A DNA stretch of 64,000 nt from Larix kaempferi (taxonomy: Eukaryota; Streptophyta; Pinopsida; Pinales; Pinaceae), in contig BSBM01000252.1 of the NCBI GenBank assembly GCA_027924585.1, positions 7,192,001 through 7,256,000 on the forward strand, given 5' to 3'. The notes under the pieces were generated by a model, which saw nothing but the letters and a program-made list of their open reading frames with translations, did no database searches and had not been told where the DNA came from. Each line of letters starts with the position of its first letter. Position 1 is the stretch's first letter. Position numbers and translations under genes: made by a program. Below, one piece after another: positions 45,369-56,033 of the stretch.

Positions 45369-46805
45369 TGTTAAATGTACAACATTATGAGTCATTCTCC
45401 AAGCCAATCTTGTGTAGCCAGGATTGGGCATCATGTCTTTAGGTAGGGAACCTGAGTTGGACTCAGGAACTTGGAGTAGATTCTTGATTTGGACTCAAGA
45501 ATGACTAAGCCTTCAGTTGTAAAAGGTTATTCCTCGTGTGTTGAGGTGAATGCTTTGATGTATCAAACTGATGATGTTGTAAAAGTATTGTTGGACAAGG
45601 CTCAAGACTTGTGTGTCGAGTCAGATTCTCATGTGGACCTCTAGTTATAGTAGGTACCCATGGGTTGGACCTCCGGTTATAGAGGTATATGATTTGCATG
45701 TTGAAGCATTAATGTTGTGTGATGTATTACTAACCATGGTCACCAAATTGCTATTAAGTCTCCTTTAGAGATTGGCCACCTCTAGAGTGAATTACTTTAG
45801 CATATGATCATTTGGTCCGAGAGTAATATAAAATATCATCACAACATCTGACAAATCTTCTGAGTATAATCTGATATGATAGATAATTAAAGCTAACACA
45901 TATTGACCATGCAGTAAAGATAAGAGATAAATATAAATGCATAAAGAAGAAGAGAAGTCGAATTGCTCATGAGATGACTAAGTGAATTCAAATTGTTAAA
46001 CTTCAGTGAAGACTTCAGTAAATCAAAGGAGAACTCGAATTGATCACTACAGTGATGTTAATAAGAAAGAATCAGTTAAAGAGAGTTAACCAAGTGATAA
46101 CAAAGAAGATATAGTTAACTAAGTGTTATTGCACGATGACACTTATGTTAAACTAAAATACGACACTTATATTAAACTAAAAGACAACACTTGAGTTGCA
46201 ACACTTGCATGACGACACTTAAGTTAGCCACCTAACTAAGTGGACAAGCTTTCGGTAAAGGGGCGAGTTCATCCTAAGACTCAGTTCAGTGAGTTAATGC
46301 ACTGCATGAGAAGTGGGGCACTCTTCTTCATGCAAGATTGATTCATCCAGATGGAGGGCGAGTTCATCATGAAGTCAGAAGATAAAAATATAAGTCAATG
46401 CATGTGAAGAATATATAAATATGTTATACAAGATTGATGAATTCAATGTGAAGTGAATTCTCTTCTCCCTTGAAGGAAATGAACTTTTATTTGTCCAGGA
46501 TATTATTCTGAGCCTCTCTTCTTTATCTTTCTCTTGCTTTGCAATTGCACCAGTGGTGCTTGATGTAAAAGACATTCTCTGCTATCTATCTTAATTATAC
46601 TCTGAACTGCTATCTATCTTAATTATACTCTGAAGATTTGCTGGGGTTTTTCATCCTCATTATTTTGAGGGTTTTCCCCAGGGTACATCTTGTGTTATGG
46701 TTGAAAGTTTCATGTAATTGAATGGTTCATTGATTCAAGTATTCAATATTTCTGCACTTAAAGTTTTAAAGTTCAAAGCTCATCATATTTGCTCAAAAAT
46801 TAACA
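45369..46805 (+). mobile_element. Solo LTR of copia family, plus strand
   Basis: It begins TGTTAAATGTACAAC and ends CTCAAAAATTAACA. Over its length it resembles the reverse complement of the 1.45-kb LTRs of the copia element 47274-54276 (shared CCAATCTTGTGTAGCCA near the start and GGGTTTTTCATCC...GGGTTTTCCCCAGGG near the end), but is clearly diverged. Flanks are AAAAC (45364-45368) and AAAC (46806-46809), a 4-bp or imperfect 5-bp duplication. No primer site follows. A 28-bp tandem duplication starts at 46580 and 46608. Confidence 0.8.
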
Positions 46806-46809
46806 AAAC

Positions 46810-47268
46810 CCAGTAAGGTTCACTAAATCAGACATATCTGAAGATTGTGAGTTCCAGGTTATGTGATATTGGGAGCATATGAGAGGAGATAGAAAATGGT
46901 ATTATAGGTAAAAAAATTAATCTATTAGGGTGAAATTCGTGGATTTATTGTTTGTGCAACCTCACTCTTTTGATAAGGATAAAAACAATAGGGTTTGGCA
47001 AATCAACCATAACTTTCTCTTGGGGAATCAAAATCGAGTGAGACCAGTGGTTTAGGATCATAAATTTCAAGTTGCTATAATCATAAATTCCAAAGATATA
47101 ATACATGGAGCAATCCCCATAGAAGTGCTTAAAAAGGTATGCCAACATAAAATTGTTATAATTGTTTTATTGGAAAGTCCAATTGAGGTGATTCAAAAAT
47201 CACTTGAAAGGAGAAAGAGAGGAGCATACATAGGTAAAGAATTGTGAACAATTTGGATAATCATTGTG
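46810..47268. other. Non-genic spacer between two copia insertions
   Basis: No gene or repeat recognised. Confidence 0.45.
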
Positions 47269-47273
47269 AATTT

Positions 47274-48716
47274 TGTTAATATTTGGTTGAGCTTTGATCT
47301 TTAATTATTTTAGATGCCGAAACTTTAAACAATGAGACAATTCAATCACATGAAATTCATACATCCATAACATAAGTTATACCCTGGGGAAAATCCTCAA
47401 AACTATGAGAACAAAAACCCCAACAATTCTTCTCAGTATAATATAATGGATAGCAGTGAAAGCTTTCTTTTACAAAATAGAAGATTTATTTCGGACGATA
47501 ATAGATCGCCAAAACATTCTTGGTGAAGATAATGAAGCAATAGAGAAGAGAGATCAATCAAATATGATTTCCAATGTGCCCAACACATCAATAACAAGCA
47601 CAAACAATAACCTGCACAAAGAGAAGCGCCTTGCCTTCAAGGGAGAAGAGAATTCGCTTCACACTAGATTCATTAATCACGTATAATATATTTATACATT
47701 CTTCTCTTCTATTTTTATCTTCTAACTTCAGGATGAACTCGCCCTCAAACTGGATGTATCAATCTTGCATGTATAAGTGCGCCCCACTTCTCATGCAGTG
47801 CTTTATTTCATTGAGCTATCACTTAGGATGAACTCGTTTCTTAACTGAAATATTGCCCACTTAGTTAGGTGGCTAACTTAAGTGTCAACATGAAAATGTC
47901 ACAACTCATATGTCATCTTTTAGTTTAACATAAGTGTCGTCATGCAATAACACCTACTTAACTAGATCTTCTTTGTTGTCACTTAGTTAACTGAAATCAT
48001 GCTGATTGATTTACTTGAAGTGACCACTGTGATTTCTTTAGTTAACTGAGGCATATCTTTAACTGATGCTTTAACTGAAGCATTGATTGAGGCATACATT
48101 GATACTTAACTGAAGCTTCAACAATTCGAGTTCTCTTTAATTAGTTGAAGTGTCTGCATGGGAAATTTCAAATTCTCTTTATCTCTATGTTTTATATTTT
48201 GTTCATTTATCTCTTACTGCATGGTCAATATGTGTTAACTTTAATTATCCATCACATTACATTATACTAAGAATAATTATTGGATGTTGTGATCATATTA
48301 TATTATTCCGGACCAAATGATCATATGCTAAAGTAATTCACTTTAGAGGTGATCAATCTCTAAAGGAGACTTAATAACAATCTAATGATCATGGTGAATA
48401 ATACATCACACAATATTAAATGCTTTTAACAAGTAAAGAATGACCTTTATACGGAAGGTCCACCTCTATACGAGAGGTCCATCCCATGGATACCTTTATA
48501 CGGAAGGTTCACATGAGAATCATGACTTGACATACACAAGTCTGGAGCCTTGTCCAGCAAGACTTTACAACATCATTACTTTGATCAATTACCTATATAC
48601 GGGAGGAATAATCTTTACACAGAAGGCAATCAAAGTGCTCACCTCTATATGGGAGGATCAATCTTGGCTACACAAGATTGGTTTGGAGAACGTCTCTTGA
48701 TGTTGTATATTTAACA
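47274..48716 (-). repeat. 3' LTR of copia element
   Basis: 1443 bp, from TGTTAATATTTGG to ATATTTAACA on the plus strand. The reverse TATA context ATATATTTATACATTC is at about 47686-47702. The U3 part (48446-48660) holds several degenerate copies of a short word, CTATACGGGAGGTCC-like, about 28-40 bp apart. Confidence 0.95.
48446..48660 (-). promoter_or_regulatory. U3 short-repeat array of copia LTR
   Basis: About six degenerate copies of a word like ACCTCTATACGGGAGG (variants TTTATACGGAAGGTCC, CTATACGAGAGGTCC, TATATACGGGAGG, CTATATGGGAGG) lie in the distal U3. The same array is in the other LTR at 54002-54216. Repeated short words in U3 of plant copia elements often act as enhancers; that role is inference here. 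Confidence 0.5.
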
Positions 48717-51700
48717 CTCCCTCTCAGTGAGGGAGGTATTCTTTGCCATACCAAGATTTTCTCGAAAGTACCTGAACTTTGTTATTGACAGAGGCTTTGT
48801 TAACACATCTGAAATCTGCTCATCAGTAGCAATGTACTGAAGTTTCATTGTACCTTTCTGGACCATGTTTCAGATGAAGTGATACTTCATTTCAATGTGT
48901 TTCGACTTGTCATGAAACACTGGGTTTTCAGAAAGCTTGATGCAACTCTAATTGTCACACCTAATAACTGTAGGCTCAAGCTTTTCACCGAAAAACCCTG
49001 CAAGTAGATTTTTGAGCCACACTGCTTCTTGGTAGGAAACACTAGCAGCTATGTATTCTGCTTCGGTAGTGCTTTGGGATACAGAGCCCTGCTTCCTGCT
49101 GCACCAAGATATCATAGTTGATCCTAGGCTATAACAGTAGCCGCATGGACTCTTACGGTCCACAATGCTTCCTCCCCAATCTGAGTATGTATAACCAAGT
49201 AACATGACTCCTCCACTGGAGGCATATATGAGTCCATATGAAATTGTACCTCGAACGTACCTAACCACATGCTTAGCAGCTGTCCAATGTTTATGTCTCG
49301 GATCAGACATAAATTGACTCAGAATGATCACAACATAACATATATCAGGCCTCGAATGTATCAAGTACAGTAGTGAGCCTATAAGTTGTTTATACAAAGT
49401 GGGATCTACTGGATCTGATCCAGATCCTGACTCATGAAGTTTCCTCAAATTGGAAACCATCGATGTAATCATAGATTTGCAATCTATCATGCCAAACCTG
49501 CACAATATATCCACAGTGTACTTCCCTTGGGATAGAAAAATTTCATCTTTTATTTTCCAGATCTCAAGGCCAAGAAAGTAATGCATTAGACCTAAGTCTT
49601 TCATCTCAAACTCTGAGGTGAGCTCCCTCTTGAACCAAGCAATCAGATAATCCTCTCCAATGAGAAACAAATCATCAACATACAAAACCAATATTAACGG
49701 TTGGTTCTTCACTATTTTGAAGTACAAATTTGGATCAACTTCACTCTTACAGAAACCAAGTTTATGAAGGTAGCTATCAATTTTGGAGTACCAAGCCCTG
49801 GGAGCTTGCTTAAGCCCATATAGAGCTTTCTTTAGCTTGCAAACATGGGACTCCTTCCCATGCACCACAAATCCTTCAGGCTGCTGAATATAAACCTCTT
49901 CCTCAACCTCACCATTGAGGAAGACTGTCTTCACATCCATCTAGTGAAGTTTCCATCCTAGAACAGATGCAAGTGCAATCATTGTTTGGATTGTGGTGTA
50001 CCTTGCCACAGGGGCAAAGGTCTCATCATAATTGACTCCATCTTTCTGAGAGAAACCTATGGCAATGAATCTGGCTTTATACTTCTCAATGCTACCATCT
50101 GCAACATGCTTTATCTTGTAAGGCCACATGGAAGTCACAATGGACTTCCCATTAGGTTTGGGAACAACCTCCCAAACATCATTCTTCATTATAGAGTTGT
50201 ACTCTCCTGTCATTGCATCTTTCCAAACTTGTTGCTTTGCAACTTTTTCATATGAGGATGGTTCAGAATCACTGATATGAATCATCAATGCAACATACCT
50301 TGGATATCTGTCAAGTTGCTTGCGTTCTCTGGATGAGCCTTCTAGTGCTCCATGTTTCTCTGCATTTTGTAAGATATCTCGGCACCAAGCATATATTCTT
50401 TTAGCAAGAGGTTCATTAGGTGACCTCTCAATCAGTTCTACTATTTATTCAGGAGCTAGCGAATCCGAGGCATATTCTGGTTTCTCGCTCTCAAACTCTA
50501 AAGGGGGGGAATCAGACTCAGGATCCTCCATCTCTGAATCACATTAAATATTTTTCGATATTTTGAAAGCAGCTTCCTCATGGAAGGTAACATCTCAGTT
50601 GACTTCAATGTGTCTCTCACCAGGTACATATATTCGGTATGCTTTGGATGACTCTCTATAACCCACAAAGGTGCCTTTCTTTTCGGAAGGCTCCATCTTT
50701 GTTCTCTTTTATTTTGGTACATGAATGTATATTGGGCTCCCAAAAATCCTCAAGTGTGAGATGTCTAGATTCTCACCAGTAAACACTTCTTCTGGTGTCT
50801 TTTAATCTATAATGACATGTGGGATTCTATTCTGGATGTACACAACTATACGGGTGGCTTCTTCCCATAATAAGGTAGACATATGTTGAACATGCATCAT
50901 GGATTTTGCAGCCTCACATATGGTTCTATTATTCATTTTGGCAACCCCTTTTTGCTAAGGGTTGTATGGTACTGTTACCTATCTACATATTCATGAATCA
51001 CTACATAGCTCATTAAATGCATGTGAATCAAATGCACCTCCATTATCAGACCTTAGTGCACGGATGTACTTTTCTTTCTGATTTTCAACTAGGACTTTAA
51101 ACACTTTAAATTTGCTAAGAGTTTAACTTTTAGCCTTCATGAAATAAATCCATGACTTCCTAAAAAATTCATCTATGAACAGTACATAATATAAGAAGCC
51201 ACTCAGGGAGGGGGATGAAATGGGACCACATACATAATAATGTATTAAATCTAAAATCCCTTTAGATCTCAGTAGTACTGTTGGAAAAACTTTTCTTAAC
51301 ATTCTTCCCAAGTGCACAACCCCGACACACACTATCATGCTCAAAGTCAAATACGGGCATAACTTTTACCATCTTTTGAAGTCCTAGTACTGATTTGTAG
51401 TGTAGGTATCCAAGGCTTTAGTTCCATAGCTCGCATGGACTGATAGTGTGGTGAATCATAGATTGAATGTACTTCTCAAGTACCTTGTAGAGTCCTCCCT
51501 CTCGAACTCCAATCACAGCAGCATATTCTAGGCTTTTGTTCTTCGACAATAAAATTTCTTTGTTATCTATGAAGATAACTCGAAAGCCTTTGTCTTCAAG
51601 AACCGAAACTTAAAGGAGGTTCTTCTTCAATCGTGGAACATATAGAATGTCCTCCACATGTAAAAAATCACCAGCGCTCAGCTGGAATGAGGTGGATCCA

Positions 51701-52734
51701 ACTCCTTGAATAGAATATGTTGAGTTGTCCCCCAACTCTACCATGCATGTGAACATTTTCTCCCTTAGGTTAGTGATGGCACTCTTGTAACCAGTCATAT
51801 GTTTGGATGCGCCACTGTCAATCAACCGTGTGTCTGCACTTGTGATGACGGATCCCGAAAGGGATGAGACAACGTAAAACTCCCTTCTTGTCTCATTTTC
51901 CTTGGCTACATTCTTTTGAGTGGTTTCAACTTCTATGGTAGTAGATGCATGAAACTTTCCTTTCCTCTTTGTTTTGCACTCTCTTGAGAAATGGTCTTTC
52001 TTGTTGCAATTGTAGCATCTAGATTTTGACTTTTCAAAGCCTTTGTTGAAATACTTCTTCTTTGGATGAGAGAACTTCTTTTGGAAGAAGGGTTTATTTC
52101 CTTTCTTCATTCTTGCTGTGAGGGCAAGGTTTTCTTCTTTGATGCACACTGACTTGCTCTAGATTTGTCCCTCCTCTTGGAGGCAGTCATGCGACAACCT
52201 TTTGAATTTAGGTTGTACCTCTCGGCCATTTACCGCAACCAAGAATGTATCCCATGAGGATGGGAGACCATCAATAGCGGTTTGGATGAGATCATATTCA
52301 TCCACTACAACTCCAATGTTAACAAGCTAATATCTTACCTAAAAGATATTCATGAAGAAGGAGGCCATTGTCTTGTCCTTCTCCATCTTGAGGTTTCGTA
52401 ACTTGTTCTTCAATGCTCTCTTTTGAGTTGGGGCGTTCTTCTCATATAGATTAGTCAATGTATCATAACATTCTTTTGCGGTCTTAAGCGGTGTGATCAC
52501 AGGCATCAAGTTATCTTTTACTGAATCATAGATGATCTGTTTGGCCTTAGCTTGATTCTTCTTGAAGTTGATGCGCCATGCACTAGATGTAGTCTCCTCC
52601 ACCACAGTGGATACGTAGCCATCCAAGTCATGTTCCTCTAGTATGTTTAGAATCCTATCCTTCCAAGTGTTGAAGTTTGAGGTGCCCTCAAGACAGTCTT
52701 CCGATCGTACATAAACTGATGCCCTAGTCTTCAA
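48711..52734 (-). pseudogene. Copia gag-pol polyprotein, degenerate
   Basis: Domains in order from 52734: gag (FNTWKDRILNILEEHDLDGY, ALKNKLRNLKMEKDKTMASF), zinc knuckle CYNCNKKDHFSREC (C-x2-C-x4-H-x4-C), protease LIDSGASKHMTG, integrase with VCRGCALGK and LRSDNGGAF, reverse transcriptase with [32 protein letters not shown] and active site LYVDDL, and RNase H ending [20 protein letters not shown]. Stops include TAG 49941-49943 (in LHQMDVK) and TAG 48948-48950 (in CDNQSC), both CAG to TAG by family consensus. Gag and protease share a frame; reverse transcriptase is in another, so at least one frame shift lies between 51610 and 50288. The final codons run through the polypurine tract, and the TAA stop lies inside the LTR at 48711-48713. 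Confidence 0.9.
48717..48730 (-). other. Polypurine tract of copia element
   Basis: Minus-strand purine-rich GAGAGGGAG directly abuts the 3' LTR. It also encodes the last residues of the polyprotein (ERE). Confidence 0.65.
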
Positions 52735-52807
52735 ATATTGTGCTCAACTTCCCAGGATCTACGTAGGCTCTAGATGGCATGCAAAATTGAGCTCCTTCAC
52801 ACCCTGA

Positions 52808-52819
52808 GATCTGATACCA
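52808..52819 (-). other. Primer-binding site of copia element
   Basis: The minus strand gives TGGTATCAGATC right at the 5' LTR edge, matching initiator-Met primer site TGGTATCAGAGC at 11 of 12 bases. Confidence 0.9.
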
Positions 52820-54276
52820 TGTTAATATTTGGTTGAGATTTGATCTTTAATTCTTTTAGATGCTGAAACTTGAAACAATTAGACAATTCAATCACATGAA
52901 ATTCATACATCCGTAACACAAGTTATACCTTGGGGAAAATCCTCAAAATTATGAGAACAAAAACCCCAACAATTCTTCTCGGTATAATATAGTGGATAGC
53001 AATGAATGCTTTCTTTTACAAAATAGCAGATTGATTTCGAAAAATAAGAGATCACCAAAACATTCTTGGTGAAGCTACTGAATCAATAGAGAAGAGAGAT
53101 CAATCAGATGTGATTTCCAATGTGCCCTGCACATCAATAACAAGCACGAACAATAACCTACACAAAGAGAAGCACCTTTCCTTCAAGGGAGAAGAGAATT
53201 TGCTTCACACTGGATTCATAAATCCCGTATAACATATTTATACATTCTTCTATTCTATTTTTATCTTCTAACTTCATGATGAATTCGCCCTCAAACTGGA
53301 TGTATCAATCTTGCATGCAGAAGTGCACCCCACTTCTCATGTAGTGCTTTATCTCACTGAGCTATCACATAGGATGAACTTGCCTCTTAACTGAAATCTT
53401 GCCCACTTAGTTAGGTGGCTAACTTAAGTGTCGACATGCAAATGTTGCAACTCACATGTCGTCTTTTAGTTTAACATAAGTGTTGTTATGCAATAACACC
53501 TAGTTAACTAGATCTTCTTTGTTGTCACTTAGTTAACTGAAATAATGCTGATTGATTTACTTGAAGTGACCACTGTGAGTTCTTTAGTTAACTAGGCCAT
53601 ATCTTTAACTGATGCTTTAACTAAAGCATTGATTTAGGCATACATTGATACTTAACTGAAGCTTTATAACTAAAGCTTCAACAATTCGAGTTCTCTTTAA
53701 TTAGCTGAAGTGTCTGCATGGGAAATTTCAAATTCTGTTGATCTCTATGCTTTATCTTTTATTTATTTATCTCTTACTGCATGGTCAATATTTGATAAAT
53801 TTAATTATCCATCACATTACATTATACTAAGAAGAATTATCGGATGCTGTGATCACATTATATTATTTTGGACCAAATGATCATATGCTAAAGTAATTCA
53901 CTTTGGAGGTGATCAATCTCTAAAGGAGACTTAATAGCAATCTGGTGATCATGGTTAATAATACATCACACAACATTAAATGCTTTTAACAAGTAAATAA
54001 TGACCTTTATATGGAAAGCCCACCTCTATACGGGAGGTCCATCCCATGGATACCTTTGTACGGAAGGTTCACATGAGAATCATGACTAGACATACACAAG
54101 TCCGGAGCCTTGTCCAATAAGACTTTACAACATCATTACTTTGATCAATTACCTAAATACGGGAGGAATAACCTTTACATGGAAGCCAATCGAAGTGCTC
54201 ACCTCTATACAGGAGGATTAATCTTGGCTACACAAGATTGGTTTGGAGAATGTCTCCTGATGCTATATATTTAACA
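52820..54276 (-). repeat. 5' LTR of copia element
   Basis: 1457 bp, same ends as the other LTR, with scattered substitutions and a few short indels (for example the extra TATAACTAAAGCTTCA-like piece near 53665). The outer flank is AATTT (54277-54281). Confidence 0.95.
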
Positions 54277-54281
54277 AATTT

Positions 54282-55957
54282 GTTATATTGTAAGTCAGGG
54301 GTTTTGACAAGATGCCAGGTGTTAAGGCAATACAAATTATTTTGGTGATAAAGATGTGATTAATCATAGAGAATGGTTATGTATTTTGAAGGAAAATTGA
54401 AATAATATAAGTTCAATATTAAACTTGATTGTGAGGCTAATAAATGGTGGTTTGAAAAAAATATCCTTACGGATTTTTTAAAGAAGCTTTAAAAAACAAA
54501 TGGTTGACGGAAATAAACATTGAGGAGCTATCTGGGAATAATGTGAGAAAAATATGAGAAAATCTCAATGCATTGAAGGAAAGTAAAAAGAAAAAACTTA
54601 TAAAGAAAAATGATCAATTCTCCAAGTTATAGAATCTTAATCAAGGCATGTTACATCATCTCCAAGTGACATGAGCATGAGTGTGTCATATTGATCTTTT
54701 ATTTGAAGAAAGGTTGAAAAGGTTAGGCGAGGTAACAAAATTTCTAGTTTGAGTATATGTTGGTTAACCTTATTGTATTTAGAGTAGCTAATGCTCTACA
54801 ACTCTGTATAGGGAAGATGTTGTTACATAACATAATGTTACCAGAAATAAGAAGTAATTAAAAAAATTCACCTTGCCTCATAAAATAATAAAATAAAACA
54901 AGCATAGATCCATCTTAAACCTTGATCTATCAAGCAATAGAAATCCACTTTCTCGAGGCCTAAACGTTTTATATAATTTACACCTCAAGAAATTGGATCC
55001 CTCTTAAAGATAGATCTATATTAGTTTCATTTAGTAACATTAGGCATTACTTAAATAAGAGAGGATAAAAAAACTAGAATGGACAAAATCCATTTTTACA
55101 TTTTCACAATGAGTGACCAGCATTGGTATCGAACAAGAGATAACGTTCTAACAACTCCACTATCCCAGTAGCCTACAAACCCACAAATTGCGTCTGCAGT
55201 TTTTCTAATTAGATATTGAATTATTAGCTTTAGTACAAGAAGTCTATGTTCACATAATTTTATACACATGAAAAAGTTGTGGGCAGAATTTGTCCATAGC
55301 AGAACTTTCCAAAATTTCAATATTGCATGATGATTACAATCTCCATTTAAAATATATATGAAAGATACATCATAACGTATATAAGTAGAATATAGCCATA
55401 ATTCCTCATGCTTTATTACTGTCACTGGATTTTCTCCATTATTTAAGAATTGTAAGCTCACTCTACGTCTTAAATACAATAAATGTCCTGCAAAGATTGC
55501 AGGTAAACGCAGATCTGATATCCGAGTAGCAAATTTGGAGTAGTATTTGGCAGAATTTTAATACCAACTTGCAGCGTAGGGCCATACTAATCACTTTTTG
55601 CTCTTTCCCAGTGACATTCTGACCAAGTGGGGGTACTATTTAAGCAAAAATATATTCAAAAGGTGACGGAATATTTGGGTGTGTATACACATTTATCCAT
55701 GTGGGATAACGACTAAAGTGACCCTTCTCTATTAAAATATGAACAACAACAAATGAAAAACTGTTTGGGATTTAGATTATTTGTTGGCGCACCCACAGGC
55801 AAAGGCATTTATCACGAAAGAGTTCAAATCACAAATCTACACTGAATATATTCATTTGGATTCTATTTGATGTATTCATTCTAACACTAATCTTATGAAT
55901 TACATTAAGGTCTTAGGATAAACATTGATTGCATTATGGTAAGACTATAAACATTAG
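54282..55957. other. Low-copy-looking region upstream of WD40 gene
   Basis: No transposon end or gene recognised. The phrase GATC(T/C)ATCTTAAACC..GATCTATCAAGCA at about 54907-54936 also occurs at about 28309-28336, a small shared repeat. Minus-strand openings such as 55096-55479 show no domain. The stretch should include the promoter of the WD40 gene, but I cannot point to a convincing TATA box. Confidence 0.4.
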
Positions 55958-56033
55958 AAACTAGGCCTTCCAATGCCATTGTTGTTGCATGCAGCAAACT
56001 AGCCCTTCCAATGCCATTGTTGTTGCATGCAGC
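55958..56033 (+). repeat. 38-bp tandem duplication at WD40 start codon
   Basis: The unit beginning AAACTAGGCCTTCCAATGCC is present twice in tandem (55958-55995 and 55996-56033) with one difference. Each copy contains ATGCAGCA. The second copy supplies the ATG at 56027, in frame with the WD40 protein; the first copy's ATG (55989) opens a different frame of 100 codons. Two other in-unit ATGs exist (AATGCC). The duplication therefore adds upstream start codons ahead of the gene. Confidence 0.9.

Larger units (their letters stand above)
47274..54276 (-). mobile_element. Full-length Ty1/copia element, 7.0 kb
   Basis: Two LTRs of 1443 and 1457 bp, initiator-Met-type primer site, coding region in copia order (gag, protease, integrase, reverse transcriptase, RNase H) and a polypurine tract, all on the minus strand. 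The exact target duplication AATTT flanks it (47269-47273 and 54277-54281). In the first 117 bases the LTRs differ at 8 positions (about 7 percent), so it is much older than the chromovirus. Multiple stops and at least one frame break make it defective. Confidence 0.95.
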
